The notes beneath the pieces are model-generated. The model searched no databases. It saw nothing but the letters and a program-made list of their open reading frames with translations, and had not been told where the DNA came from. Below are positions 1 to 8,726 of a DNA stretch of 64,000 nt, in pieces. This DNA comes from Pontibacter populi. Its GTDB lineage: Bacteria; Bacteroidota; Bacteroidia; Cytophagales; Hymenobacteraceae. A program made the position numbers and the translations under genes. Positions within the stretch are counted from its first letter, which is position 1, and each line of letters begins with the position of its first letter. The stretch spans positions 1,116,001-1,180,000 of the forward strand of contig NZ_JAHWXQ010000002.1 of NCBI RefSeq assembly GCF_019336435.1, written 5' to 3'.

Positions 1-608
1 TTGGTTTTATAGACCGCTTTCTGGTTACTGCCGAAGCCTACGACATCCCGACAATACTTGTCTTTAACAAGACCGATTTGTATGATGAAGAAATGCGCGA
101 TTACCAGCGCCAGATCAGTCACATGTACCAGCAGATCGGCTACAAAAGCATCACTGTTTCAGCAAAAAGCAATGAAGGATTAGATGAGATGAACGAACTG
201 CTGCATGACAAGACAACGTTACTTTCCGGCCATTCCGGTGTTGGTAAATCCACGCTCATCAATATTATAGTTCCGGATTTGGAGTTGAAGACCTCTGAGA
301 TCTCTGACTTCTCGGATAAAGGCGTACACACCACCACCTTTGCCGAGATGTTTGAAGTGGACGATAACACTTACATTATAGACACGCCCGGCATTAAAGA
401 GCTCGGTATAGTTGATATCCCGAAAAACCAGTTGGGCCACTTTTTCCCGGAGATGCGTGAGCGCCTGAACCAATGCCGCTTCAACAACTGCACCCACTTT
501 AACGAACCCGGCTGCGCCGTAGTAGAGGCCGTCCGCCACAACGAAATTTCCCTTACCCGCTACGAAAGCTACCTGAGCATGCTGATGGGAGACGATAACA
601 GGAAGTAA
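1..608 (+). CDS. rsgA: Ribosome small subunit-dependent GTPase A (RsgA), 5'-truncated by window edge
   Basis: This is the C-terminal part of RsgA, a circularly permuted GTPase that acts late in 30S ribosome maturation. The frame is open from base 3 to the TAA at 606-608, so the start lies outside the window. In order there are a G4 motif NKTD (bases about 66-77), the P-loop GHSGVGKST and the G3 motif DTPG. G4 before G1 is the hallmark permutation of the family. The C-terminal zinc knuckle is visible as C-x4-C-x-H-x5-C (CRFNNCTHFNEPGC). Only the N-terminal OB fold and the start are missing. A TTAGAAAG-type minisatellite begins directly at the stop codon. Identification is secure. Confidence 0.95.
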   Translation, partial: GFIDRFLVTAEAYDIPTILVFNKTDLYDEEMRDYQRQISHMYQQIGYKSITVSAKSNEGLDEMNELLHDKTTLLSGHSGVGKSTLINIIVPDLELKTSEISDFSDKGVHTTTFAEMFEVDDNTYIIDTPGIKELGIVDIPKNQLGHFFPEMRERLNQCRFNNCTHFNEPGCAVVEAVRHNEISLTRYESYLSMLMGDDNRK

Positions 609-682
609 GAGTTTGGGAGTTAGAGAGTTTAGGAGTTAAAAAGTTTGGAAGTTAGAAGGTTAGAAAGTTAAAGAGTGTAGAG
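608..682. repeat. TTAGAAAG-type minisatellite abutting the rsgA stop
   Basis: Degenerate tandem units of 7-9 bases of the form AGTTAGAAAGTT / GAGTTTAGGAGTT run directly from the rsgA stop codon. The same unit recurs at 8700-8726, 10335-10390, 31730-31765, 45027-45063 and 45145-45183, so it is a dispersed family and not a local slippage product. No gene is visible. Confidence 0.7.
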
Positions 683-969
683 ACGCAATATTTTGCGTCT
701 TGTTTCTAGTTGCACGGACCTGAACTATTATGCTCTCCTTGCTCTTTCGGATTTCCTGATCCGAAAGCCATCTGCCTGGGATTTCTTAATCCCATATTCT
801 TTTAACGCGGATTAGGAAATCCGCTTCAGGTTTTGTTCCGGATTAGGAAATCCGAAACAGCAAATTAAATCCTGCAAATCCTTTCATCCTGTAAATCCCG
901 AATCAGACAACTTAACCATCAACCACACAATGCGTTAGCAGTTTATACCGCAACTATAAAACTATAGCT
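683..969. repeat. Intergenic cluster of four related hairpins plus AATCCTG-type repeat
   Basis: No coding signal is seen between the minisatellite and the SDR gene. Four short inverted repeats share a GGATT/AATCC stem: 745-766 (TTTCGGAT/ATCCGAAA), 777-794 (TGGGATT/AATCCCA), 807-824 (GCGGATT/AATCCGC) and about 837-855 (CGGATT/AATCCG). They are followed at 868-910 by one copy of a dispersed AATCCTTT-CATCCTGTAAATCC repeat found in at least five other gaps of this window. Confidence 0.6.
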
Positions 970-1671
970 ATGAAACTGGACAACGCAAATATTCTGATAA
1001 CCGGCGGCACTTTGGGCATCGGTCATGCCACCGCCGATCTCCTGATAAAACACGGAGCCAATGTAGCCATCACAGGCCGCGACGAGAAAAGAACGCATAA
1101 AGCTGCCCGCTCACTTGGCGCATTTCCTATAGTTGCCGATGTGGCTGATCCCGGCGATGTGAAGCATACCTTTACCGCTTTCCTGAATGAGTTTGGCCAC
1201 CTGGATGCCCTGATCAATAATGCCGGTATCGGGATTTACAAACCACTGGAGGAGCTAACGATAGCAGATTTTGAGCAGGTGTATCGCGTAAATGTTTTCG
1301 GGGCAGCTATGATGGCAGCAGCAGCGGCCAGGATCTTTAAGAAGCAGAACTATGGCAATATCATCAACATCGGCTCTACGGCTGCTACAAAAGGTAGTGA
1401 AGGCGGCTCTGTTTATGCATCCTCAAAAGCAGCGCTACGCAGCATGACCCAAAGCTGGCAGGCAGAATTACGGAAACATAATGTGCGGGTAATGCTGATA
1501 AACCCCAGCGAGGTAACCACCGCTTTTGGAAGAGAAGACCGGGAAGAGCGCCATGCACAACCCAATAAACTGCACGGACAGGAAATTGCCTGGGCTATTA
1601 AAAGTGCTTTGGAAATGGATAACCGGGGCTTTATTCCGGAGCTGGCCGTATGGGCAACCAATCCGTTTTAA
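970..1671 (+). CDS. SDR family NAD(P)-dependent oxidoreductase
   Basis: A classical short-chain dehydrogenase/reductase of 233 residues, normal length for the family. The Rossmann cofactor motif TGGTLGIG is at residues 11-18, NNAG at 83-86, and the catalytic set is Ser136 (GSTAA), Tyr149 and Lys153 in YASSK. It resembles 3-oxoacyl-ACP reductase-like SDRs, but the substrate cannot be read from the sequence. The stop codon directly abuts that of the convergent fasciclin gene (1671/1672). It stands alone after a repeat-filled gap, with no partner gene to indicate a pathway. Confidence 0.9.
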   Translation: MKLDNANILITGGTLGIGHATADLLIKHGANVAITGRDEKRTHKAARSLGAFPIVADVADPGDVKHTFTAFLNEFGHLDALINNAGIGIYKPLEELTIADFEQVYRVNVFGAAMMAAAAARIFKKQNYGNIINIGSTAATKGSEGGSVYASSKAALRSMTQSWQAELRKHNVRVMLINPSEVTTAFGREDREERHAQPNKLHGQEIAWAIKSALEMDNRGFIPELAVWATNPF

Positions 1672-2277
1672 CTATAGCTTTTCTTTTGGCCTTGAGAGCA
1701 GCAACTTATCTATTACATGAATTACGCCATTGCTGCTTTGTATATCTGCGCGCTGCACTTCGGCTCCGTTAATTACGATCCTACTATCCTGCTTTATTAC
1801 TTCCAGTTCCCCTTTACCCATCGTGTTTATGCGTGAGCCATGTTGCAGCGTATGCGTATCCAGTTTACCGGCTACAATATGGTTATTCAGAATACGCACC
1901 AGGCGATGCTTGTTTTCTGGCTTCAGCAGGTTAGTTAAGGTATCGGTGTGTAGTGCCCGGAAGGCATCGTTAGAAGGGATAAAAAATGTATATGGCCCGG
2001 TACTGTTCAGCGATTGACTGAGCCCCGAGTTTTTAAACGCTTTCGAGAACAACGACAGGTTTGTATCGGAAGCAACAAACTCTGTAATACTCTTCAGTTT
2101 ATCTTTTTCTGCATCGGTCAGTACATCTTCCTCGTTAAGAGCTACCAGCGCCTGCTGAGGTTCGGCGGCAATAGTATTGGTGGTATCGCTGCTGGTCTGG
2201 TTATCAGATCCGCAACTGAACATAAACGTACTTAAGAGTAAGCTAAGGGTATAGGTAGAGGTTACTATAGTTCTCAT
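1672..2277 (-). CDS. Fasciclin-domain lipoprotein
   Basis: A predicted envelope lipoprotein of 201 residues carrying one fasciclin (FAS1) domain, an extracellular adhesion-type fold. I start it at the ATG at 2277 because that gives a compact signal peptide ending in the lipobox FMFSC (Cys22); an in-frame upstream start at 2313 would add a 12-residue hydrophilic tail. After a Thr/Ser-rich linker the FAS1 motifs are visible: 'GPYTFFIPSNDAF' and the C-terminal 'NGVIHVIDKLLL'. FAS1 lipoproteins are common in Bacteroidota; the ligand is unknown. Convergent with the SDR gene with no intergenic base. Confidence 0.88.
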   Translation of the reverse strand: MRTIVTSTYTLSLLLSTFMFSCGSDNQTSSDTTNTIAAEPQQALVALNEEDVLTDAEKDKLKSITEFVASDTNLSLFSKAFKNSGLSQSLNSTGPYTFFIPSNDAFRALHTDTLTNLLKPENKHRLVRILNNHIVAGKLDTHTLQHGSRINTMGKGELEVIKQDSRIVINGAEVQRADIQSSNGVIHVIDKLLLSRPKEKL

Positions 2278-2359
2278 AATGTTTGTTTTCAAAAGATCCT
2301 GTAGCAGGATCATTTCCGTTTATAAGGGGCGGTGTGGTCTTCTTAAACTATAAAATCCG

Positions 2360-2367
2360 TACTTTTG
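2360..2367 (+). promoter_or_regulatory. Candidate Bacteroidota -7 box for cyclophilin gene
   Basis: TACTTTTG matches the Bacteroidota -7 consensus TAnnTTTG and lies 38 bases before the ATG at 2405. No good -33 TTTG is visible at the usual spacing, so support is limited. Confidence 0.35.
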
Positions 2368-2404
2368 TTTTTAGATCATAATTTACAACTAAACGATAAA
2401 ACGC

Positions 2405-2863
2405 ATGAAAACCGCAGAAATACATACTGGCAAAGGCGTAATGAAAGTAGAATTCTACGACAAAGACGCTCCTAAAACAGTAGAAAACTTTATAAAACTT
2501 GCCAAAGACGGCTTTTACGATGGCCTTACGTTTCACCGCGTTATTCCTGATTTCGTGATACAGGGTGGCTGCCCTAACTCGCGCGAAGGTGCTAAAGGCA
2601 TACCTGGTACAGGCGGCCCGGGCTATAAAATTGATTGCGAGCTAAACGGCGAAAACCAGTACCACGACCGTGGCGTGCTGAGCATGGCACATGCAGGCCG
2701 TAACACTGGTGGTTCCCAGTTCTTTATTTGCCACAGCCGCAAAAACACGGCGCACTTAGACCGTAACCACACCTGCTTTGGTAAAGTAGTGGAGGGCGAT
2801 GAGGTGATAGACCAGATTAAGGCTAACGATAAGATCGAAAAGATTGTAGTGACCGAAGAGTAA
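2405..2863 (+). CDS. Peptidyl-prolyl cis-trans isomerase, cyclophilin type
   Basis: A compact cyclophilin of 152 residues catalysing proline cis/trans isomerisation. The active-site signature [13 protein letters not shown] is at residues 43-55 with the catalytic Arg45, followed by GGSQFFI (102-108) and the HLD segment near 117. No signal peptide is visible, so it is probably cytoplasmic. Length and motifs fit a minimal single-domain PPIase. It is monocistronic, ended by a strong terminator 27 bases downstream. Confidence 0.95.
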   Translation: MKTAEIHTGKGVMKVEFYDKDAPKTVENFIKLAKDGFYDGLTFHRVIPDFVIQGGCPNSREGAKGIPGTGGPGYKIDCELNGENQYHDRGVLSMAHAGRNTGGSQFFICHSRKNTAHLDRNHTCFGKVVEGDEVIDQIKANDKIEKIVVTEE

Positions 2864-2890
2864 GCTTCGCAAACTATAGCAATTGCCTGA

Positions 2891-2919
2891 AAGCCGCTCC
2901 CCTGAGGAGCGGCTTTTTT
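2891..2919 (+). terminator. Rho-independent terminator after cyclophilin
   Basis: A perfect 10-bp stem AAGCCGCTCC/GGAGCGGCTT with a 5-base loop, running into a T tract (2914-2919). Confidence 0.85.
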
Positions 2920-3143
2920 GTTGGTTGCAGGCGCTACAAAGCTATACTTTCAAAAGCTATAGTTTCATCTTTCTAACAATTTAGGGAGCTAAACAGTATT
3001 TATTTGTAATTTAAAGCAGACTGCTTTTCGGAACCCATGGGAGAGTTCTGCTTGGCTTCCCTACATTAGATGGTGACAGGCTCTCGACATCTGAAAAAGG
3101 AGCACAAATAGCTGCGTGGCAGCAGGCTCACTAAAAATTCTTT

Positions 3144-4448
3144 ATGAAAAAACTTGCACTGCACTGGCAGATCCTGATTGGTATGACGTTGGGCATACTT
3201 TGGGGCATGTTTGCCAGTGGCTTCGGCCTTGTCAATTTCACGCTTGACTGGGTAAAACCTTTCGGTACGATCTTTATAAATCTGTTAAAACTTATTGCTG
3301 TGCCACTGGTGCTGGTTTCACTTGTTACGGGTGTTTCCAGCCTCAGCGATATTAGCCGGCTCTCGCGGATTGGCTCCAGAACTATAGGCATTTACCTGAC
3401 AACTACGGTACTGGCTGTAATTCTGGGGCTCTTGCTTGTAAATGTTTTCGAACCCGGAAAAGCTTTTTCGGCGGAGAAGCGGGAAGAGTTTAAAGAGCAG
3501 TTTGCAGGCGCTACCACAGAGAAATCTTCGGATGCGGAATCAGTTAAAAAGCAAGGACCCTTGCAACCGCTTGTCGATATTGTTCCGTCTAATATTTTCC
3601 ACTCCATGACGGATAACGGCAGTATGTTGCAGGTTATCTTTTTTGCGTTGCTATTTGGCATTGCCCTTATCATGATTCCGCCGGACAAGGCCCAGCCCGT
3701 GAACGATTTCTTTGAAGGCCTGAATATGGCCATTCTCAAAGTGGTAGATATCATTATGAAAACGGCGCCTTATGGCGTATTTGCACTGCTCGCCGGTTTA
3801 GTGGTAGAATTTGCCGGCGACGACCCGGGCTCGGCTGTAGAACTGTTGCTGGTGCTTGGCTATTACTGTATAGTGGTAACCATAGGGCTGGCCCTGATGA
3901 TATTTATAGTTTACCCGCTGCTGGTTGTGTTTGTTGGTAAAACAAATTACAAGACCTTTCTTAAAGGAATTTTCCCGGCACAGATGCTGGCATTTTCTAC
4001 TTCGTCGAGTGCCGCTACATTGCCTGTAACTATGGAGTGTGCCGAGAAAAACCTGGGTATTAACCGCGAGGTCAGCAGTTTTGTTTTGCCACTGGGCGCA
4101 ACTATAAACATGGATGGAACCAGCTTATACCAGTCGGTAGCTGCTGTGTTTATTGCGCAGGCTTACGGCATGGATCTGGACCTGATGACACAGCTTGGCA
4201 TTGTAATGACGGCCACGCTGGCATCTATAGGCGCGGCTGCGGTGCCGGGCGCAGGAACGGTAATGCTGGTTATAGTTTTGCAGCAGGCTGGTATTCCTGT
4301 AGAAGGTATAGCTCTTATACTTGCCCCTGATAGAATTCTGGATATGCTACGCACCACTGTAAACGTAACCGGCGATGCCACCGTGGCCATGATGATCGCA
4401 CGAACCGAAGGTCAGCTGCACCCGGTTAAAGAGACAGAAGAAGTATAG
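3144..4448 (+). CDS. Dicarboxylate/amino acid:cation symporter (DAACS family)
   Basis: An integral membrane symporter of 434 residues in the glutamate/aspartate/C4-dicarboxylate family, importing substrate with H+ or Na+. Diagnostic segments include the serine-rich re-entrant hairpin STSSSAATLPVTMECAEKN, the TM7 motif 'NMDGTSLYQ' and the second hairpin region 'ATLASIGAAAVPGAG'. Around residues 105-140 there is a charged Lys/Glu-rich extramembrane loop. The gene overlaps the 3' end of the convergent ZIP-like gene by 23 bases. The exact substrate is not resolvable. Confidence 0.93.
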   Translation: MKKLALHWQILIGMTLGILWGMFASGFGLVNFTLDWVKPFGTIFINLLKLIAVPLVLVSLVTGVSSLSDISRLSRIGSRTIGIYLTTTVLAVILGLLLVNVFEPGKAFSAEKREEFKEQFAGATTEKSSDAESVKKQGPLQPLVDIVPSNIFHSMTDNGSMLQVIFFALLFGIALIMIPPDKAQPVNDFFEGLNMAILKVVDIIMKTAPYGVFALLAGLVVEFAGDDPGSAVELLLVLGYYCIVVTIGLALMIFIVYPLLVVFVGKTNYKTFLKGIFPAQMLAFSTSSSAATLPVTMECAEKNLGINREVSSFVLPLGATINMDGTSLYQSVAAVFIAQAYGMDLDLMTQLGIVMTATLASIGAAAVPGAGTVMLVIVLQQAGIPVEGIALILAPDRILDMLRTTVNVTGDATVAMMIARTEGQLHPVKETEEV

Positions 4449-5163
4449 CGTACAAAAATGCGCCCAGCACGAAGGCCCAGTAGCGGCTTTCGCGCTCTTC
4501 GGGCAACTCCTCTTTGAGTACGTTAAGAATAACACCACCACCAACAAAGGCCATTACCAGCACGATTACGGTTTTAGGCAGCTCAACTATAAAACCTGTT
4601 GCCCAGCCAGCCACCAGCGCCAGTACCAACACCCAGCGGCCAAATTTTGTATAATGTTGCTGATGATATTCCGTTAACGAAAAATCATTTATCAGGAAGT
4701 ATAATGCCATGGCTATCGAGAACAGCAGCAACGCTTGCGTCGGTCCCTCTTCGCGCTGGAAAAGTATATAACCAATAAGTGCATTATAGATAGCAAATGA
4801 GCCGATGTGCAGCCAGAAAATCCCTGCAGGCGTTTCAGGCTCCTTTTCCCTGGTTTTATGCATCTGCTCTCGTTTTACAGTTACCACCGCCCGCTCTAAA
4901 CCATAGAACACCGATAACCCAACCAACGCCATCAGGTACACATGGTGACCAAGGGACTTCTCTGCCCAATTAAATTTCTCCACGTACTTTTGTCCCTCGC
5001 CCAGCTCCGGGAAGAGATGCAGGAACACATACGCCACCGATACCCCACCTGCGCCCGAAAGCCAGATGCTTCGAGGCACACCGGCCAGAAAGCGCAGCTT
5101 TGTACCGAAGCAATGTATAAATGCCAATACCAGCACCGGCCACACAGATACATAATTTTCCAT
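4426..5163 (-). CDS. Polytopic membrane protein, distantly ZIP-transporter-like
   Basis: A 245-residue protein with about 7-8 hydrophobic segments and no recognised full signature. The layout recalls ZIP metal transporters: 'GGVSVAYVFLHLFPEL' resembles the HxxPE-type ZIP helix, 'HIGSFAIYNALIGY' sits where the HN-motif helix would be, a charged central loop with KREQMHKTREKEPE separates halves, and the C-terminus 'FVGGGVILNVLKEELPEE' resembles ZIP TM5-8. Several canonical metal ligands are absent or changed, so metal transport is an inference. The start ATG at 5163 precedes an immediate hydrophobic helix. Confidence 0.6.
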   Translation of the reverse strand: MENYVSVWPVLVLAFIHCFGTKLRFLAGVPRSIWLSGAGGVSVAYVFLHLFPELGEGQKYVEKFNWAEKSLGHHVYLMALVGLSVFYGLERAVVTVKREQMHKTREKEPETPAGIFWLHIGSFAIYNALIGYILFQREEGPTQALLLFSIAMALYFLINDFSLTEYHQQHYTKFGRWVLVLALVAGWATGFIVELPKTVIVLVMAFVGGGVILNVLKEELPEERESRYWAFVLGAFLYAILLLSL

Positions 5164-5372
5164 ATCAATAGGCTACTCTGTTAGCTACTTTTGAGTTTTA
5201 AACTATAGTTAACATAAATAGCTATTATAATATATAAATTTTACTATTTTTAGTTTAGGATTAACTATAAGTAGTAAAGGCGAGACCAGAAACCTCAGCT
5301 GAAATGTGGACTAGTGTATAATGCCTACTAGATAGCTGTAAGCAATTAAACGATTATAACGATACAGATTAT

Positions 5373-6272
5373 ATGAAAGCAGTTTTTTATGAGCGTTACG
5401 GGGCTCCGGATGTTTTGACATTACAAGACATTGATAAACCTGTCCCTAAAAGTGATGAGGTTTTGATTAAGGTTTATGCAACCTCTGTTACAGCCGGTGA
5501 CTGGCGAATGAGAAAAGCAGATCCTTTTGTAGCCCGGTTATTCAATGGTTTATTTAGACCTAAAAGGGTAAAAATACTTGGCTTTGAGTTATCTGGTGTT
5601 ATCGAGGAAGTGGGCAAAAATGTTAAATCTTTCAAACCAGGCGATGCCGTTTTCGCATTTTGCGGATACAAATTTGGTGGGTATGCCGAATACCGATGTT
5701 TGCCGGAGAATGATATAATTGTTTTAAAACCAACAAATATGACGTTTGAAGAGGCAGCAACTATACCATTGGGCTCCTTAACCGCCTTGTCGCGTTTGCG
5801 AAAAGGAAATATTACCGAGGGTAAAAAAGTATTAATCTATGGCGCTTCAGGAAGTGTAGGCACATTTACTATACAATTAGCCCGGCATTTTGGTGCAGAG
5901 ATCACAACAGTCTGCAGTACAAATAACCTAGATTTAGTAAAGTCAATGGGAGCACATAAAACAGTTGATTATACGAAGATGGACTTTACAACTATAGATG
6001 ATAAATTCGATCTGATTTTTGATGCGGTTGGTAAAATGAAAAAGTCTGGCTCCAAAAAATTATTAAAACCGGATGGTAAGTTTATTTCAGTTAATGGACA
6101 GACTAAACCAACGCAACAAGATTTATTTTTGATTAAAGAGTTAATTGAAGCCGGGAAATTAACTACCGTAATAGACCGGACTTATAACTTAGAAGAAATT
6201 CAGGACGCACATCGGTATGTAGAACAATTCCGGAAAAGAGGGAATGTTTCAGTTAGAGTTGCTTCAGAATGA
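5373..6272 (+). CDS. NAD(P)-dependent alcohol dehydrogenase / quinone oxidoreductase-like (MDR family)
   Basis: A medium-chain dehydrogenase/reductase of 299 residues. The N-terminal GroES-like domain (about 25-110) lacks the structural zinc cysteines, typical of the zinc-free quinone oxidoreductase branch. The Rossmann motif is YGASGSVGTFTIQLAR, followed by the domain-typical 'GAHKTVDYTK' and the C-terminal 'AHRYVEQFRKRGNVSVRV'. It is slightly short for the family (about 310-330). Codon use is visibly more AT-rich than the flanking genes, though it does contain CTATA motifs. Substrate unknown. Confidence 0.85.
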   Translation: MKAVFYERYGAPDVLTLQDIDKPVPKSDEVLIKVYATSVTAGDWRMRKADPFVARLFNGLFRPKRVKILGFELSGVIEEVGKNVKSFKPGDAVFAFCGYKFGGYAEYRCLPENDIIVLKPTNMTFEEAATIPLGSLTALSRLRKGNITEGKKVLIYGASGSVGTFTIQLARHFGAEITTVCSTNNLDLVKSMGAHKTVDYTKMDFTTIDDKFDLIFDAVGKMKKSGSKKLLKPDGKFISVNGQTKPTQQDLFLIKELIEAGKLTTVIDRTYNLEEIQDAHRYVEQFRKRGNVSVRVASE

Positions 6273-6379
6273 AAAAAAAAACAACAGCTACAAACAGTTG
6301 CTTCTTGTAATCATAGCTCAGGCCGTAATGGCGCACTATAGCCAAGCACATTAGACTCCAAGATTATTATCAAAGCAAA

Positions 6380-7024
6380 ATGAAGAAGAATCTAATCCCA
6401 ATGATTGCCATATTGCCAGTTGGCATACTTGCTTATATGTACAACCTGATAAGCCTTCTTTTGCTTGCAGTGATTGCAATTAGCCTGGCAGTATTGCTAT
6501 TAGCAGGTATAATAAAGGCTTTTCGCTCTGAACTTAATGCAAGGTGGTTGCGAGTGCCTTTGCTCATAACCGCTGTATGTGCAGCTGGAATTGTCATCGG
6601 ACTGTTCCGCCCCCTGGAGCCTGCCGTGGTAAACTCCGGCAATGTGAGTGACAAGCTAGCTTACGCCTACAATACTGACCAGGCTGACCGAATGACCATT
6701 AGAGCATATCTCGGCTTTCTCAACGACAGCATGGCTAAGCGAGACAGTATCAGGCTGGAGCAAGTCGGTGAGCTTTACAGGAATAGCCAGATCAGTAAGC
6801 CAATGGATAAGTTTTATGCCGCTTTTATCTTCCACCACAGCAATCATAGCTCACTCTTCGAAATAGCACAGAAACTGGCTGGTGAAGCTGCTTCTGAAAG
6901 CGAGCTAAAGAGTGACTACGTGGTGCAATGGTTAGCTAAAGCAACATACGACAGGTGGATGGTCTCTTTAGGGAAGCCACAGAAATACGGAACCCAGGAT
7001 AAATTTAGTGTGAGTGTAGAATAG
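6380..7024 (+). CDS. Hypothetical membrane protein
   Basis: A 214-residue protein I do not recognise. The first about 75 residues form two or three hydrophobic helices (MIAILPVGILAYMYNLISLLLLAVIAISLAVLLLAG and a later LLITAVCAAGIVIGLF), followed by a soluble domain of about 130 residues rich in Ala/Ser/Arg with no catalytic motif that I can see. It begins 107 bases after the MDR gene and may be independently transcribed. The CTATA motif is absent within the gene although present just upstream (6334). Confidence 0.6.
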   Translation: MKKNLIPMIAILPVGILAYMYNLISLLLLAVIAISLAVLLLAGIIKAFRSELNARWLRVPLLITAVCAAGIVIGLFRPLEPAVVNSGNVSDKLAYAYNTDQADRMTIRAYLGFLNDSMAKRDSIRLEQVGELYRNSQISKPMDKFYAAFIFHHSNHSSLFEIAQKLAGEAASESELKSDYVVQWLAKATYDRWMVSLGKPQKYGTQDKFSVSVE

Positions 7025-7190
7025 CTACAGTAATAAGGAGGAGTAGTCTTTTTACCAATACATCCTCCTAAAACTAAGAATATCGTTGCCTAATCATCTC
7101 TAAACAATAGTTCTATCACCGTTTAGTTTAGTCTATTAAGTAAATCAAAACCTAAGTACAACTATAAAATATCAAATAATATCAGCGAGT

Positions 7191-7517
7191 ATGCAGAATC
7201 CCGAGTACACAAAATATGGCTTACACGGCAAACTAACAGCACAACAAGGCAAAGGCGACGAACTGGCTGCTATCCTGTTGCAGGCATCCGAACTTCTTAA
7301 AACTGCGAAAGGCTGCCACTTATATGTGATAAGCAAAGATCATCAAAACGCTGATACTGTGTGGATTTACGAAGTCTGGGATTCGAAAGAGGATCATGAC
7401 AACTCATTGCAGCTTACAGGTGTAAGAGAATTAATAGGCAAAGCTATCCCGATTTTGGCCGGACAGCCTGAAAAAGGCGTAGAATTTACTGTGCTTGGCG
7501 GCACAGGCTTAAACTAA
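7191..7517 (+). CDS. Antibiotic biosynthesis monooxygenase (ABM) domain protein
   Basis: A small 108-residue protein with the dimeric alpha-beta-barrel ABM fold of putative quinol monooxygenases (YgiN-like). Visible pattern: 'YGLHGKLTAQQGKGDELAAILLQASELLKTAKGCHLYVISKD', then 'VWIYEVWDSKEDHDNSL', the family's W/E-x-W signature before a helix. First gene of a tight three-gene operon (15- and 17-base gaps) with a small membrane protein and a methyltransferase. Substrate unknown; the operon suggests small-molecule modification. Confidence 0.85.
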   Translation: MQNPEYTKYGLHGKLTAQQGKGDELAAILLQASELLKTAKGCHLYVISKDHQNADTVWIYEVWDSKEDHDNSLQLTGVRELIGKAIPILAGQPEKGVEFTVLGGTGLN

Positions 7518-7532
7518 CAAACCCCTGCGGCA

Positions 7533-7820
7533 ATGAACCACAATTACTTTTTAAGCATACTTTTTATACTCTCCTTCTGCCTGGGACTGGTGGGTGCATA
7601 CTTTAAAATAATGCTTTGGCCGGGCTCCGACTCCATTCTTCTTTCTGCCATCGGTATCTGGATCGTATTTATCCTGCTTGCTTTGCAGGAGATCATTAGC
7701 TCTACCCACATCAATAAGTCAGAGAAAATAATGTGGGCCTTCGGGATGCTGATGATGAGCGGTATAGTTGGTGTTGTTTACATGCTGGTAGGCCGCAAAC
7801 GCATTGTTGGTAACTTATAA
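7533..7820 (+). CDS. Small membrane protein, PLDc_N-like
   Basis: A 95-residue protein with three predicted helices. The C-terminal segment 'WAFGMLMMSGIVGVVYMLVGRKR' fits the phospholipase-D-nuclease N-terminal type domain (PLDc_N), a short two-helix membrane module often found alone in Bacteroidota. The N-terminal helix contains 'GLVGAYFKIMLWPG', which resembles GldL-like small membrane proteins. Middle gene of the 7191-8623 operon. No enzymatic motif. Confidence 0.65.
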   Translation: MNHNYFLSILFILSFCLGLVGAYFKIMLWPGSDSILLSAIGIWIVFILLALQEIISSTHINKSEKIMWAFGMLMMSGIVGVVYMLVGRKRIVGNL

Positions 7821-7837
7821 ACACTCATCTATAATTT

Positions 7838-8623
7838 ATGCCTGACAATTACCTCGAAGTAAACCGCGAACTCTGGAATACCCGGACCTTAACGCACATC
7901 CATTCCGAATTTTACGATGTAGCCACGTTTAAAGCCGGCCGCAACTCACTGAACGACATAGAACTGGCGCTGCTGGGCAATGTATCAGGCAAAAAGATAC
8001 TGCACCTGCAATGCCATTTTGGACAAGACACACTGTCGCTGGCGCGCATGGGTGCTATAGTTACCGGCGTCGATCTTTCGGAAGTGGCTATAGAGAAGGC
8101 AAGAGGACTGGCTACAGAGCTTAACCTGAATGCCCGTTTTATCTGCTGCAATGTGCTGGAACTAGATAAGTACCTAGAGGAGCAATTTGATATTGTTTTC
8201 TGCTCGTATGGCGTTATTGGCTGGCACCCCGACATGAACGCCTTCGCAACTATAGTTAACAAGTTTTTGAAGCCAGGTGGCACATTTTACCTGGTAGAGT
8301 TTCATCCTTTTATCTGGATGTATGATAATAACCAGGAACATATTCTGTACTCGTACTTTAATGACGGGCCTATAGTTGAGGTGGAAGAAGGAACCTATGC
8401 TGATAAGGATGCTCCTATCAAAAACAACTCTTATACCTGGAACCACCCACTCAGCGATGTAATTGGTTCGCTTTTAAAGAATGGCCTTACATTAACCAAC
8501 TTCCAGGAATACGATTACTCGCCTTACAACATTTTCAAAGACATGACCCAGGATGGCAACAAATATCGCCTGAAGGAAGGAAAATCACCGCTCGTTTACG
8601 CGGTAGAAGTCGTAAAGAAATAA
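7838..8623 (+). CDS. Class I SAM-dependent methyltransferase
   Basis: A 261-residue methyltransferase. The SAM-binding motif I is LHLQCHFGQDTLSLARMGA with the acidic residue of motif II in 'VTGVDLSEVAIEKAR' and motif IV around 'FDIVFCSYGVIGW'. This Q-C-H-x-G form of motif I is typical of a large group of uncharacterised Bacteroidota methyltransferases. Last gene of the ABM operon, terminator downstream. One exact AACTATAGTT lies inside (8248-8257), read as Thr-Ile-Val. Confidence 0.88.
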   Translation: MPDNYLEVNRELWNTRTLTHIHSEFYDVATFKAGRNSLNDIELALLGNVSGKKILHLQCHFGQDTLSLARMGAIVTGVDLSEVAIEKARGLATELNLNARFICCNVLELDKYLEEQFDIVFCSYGVIGWHPDMNAFATIVNKFLKPGGTFYLVEFHPFIWMYDNNQEHILYSYFNDGPIVEVEEGTYADKDAPIKNNSYTWNHPLSDVIGSLLKNGLTLTNFQEYDYSPYNIFKDMTQDGNKYRLKEGKSPLVYAVEVVKK

Positions 8624-8662
8624 CAAAGCTATAGTTGTGATCAGCCTGAAAGCAGATCAACG

Positions 8663-8701
8663 AAAAGGGCAGAAGCTATAAACTCCTGCCCTTGACTTTT
8701 T
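8663..8701. terminator. Terminator between convergent methyltransferase and AAA ATPase genes
   Basis: Stem AAGGGCAG (8665-8672) with CTGCCCTT (8686-8693), followed on the plus strand by GACTTTTT. It lies between two convergent genes. Confidence 0.5.
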
Positions 8702-8726
8702 AACCTTCTAACTTTCTAACTCTAAA
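8700..8726. repeat. TTAGAAAG-type minisatellite running into the AAA ATPase stop codon
   Basis: CTTTCTAACTCTAA-type units, same family as 608-682, directly abutting and including the minus-strand stop codon of the AAA ATPase gene at 8722. Confidence 0.6.
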
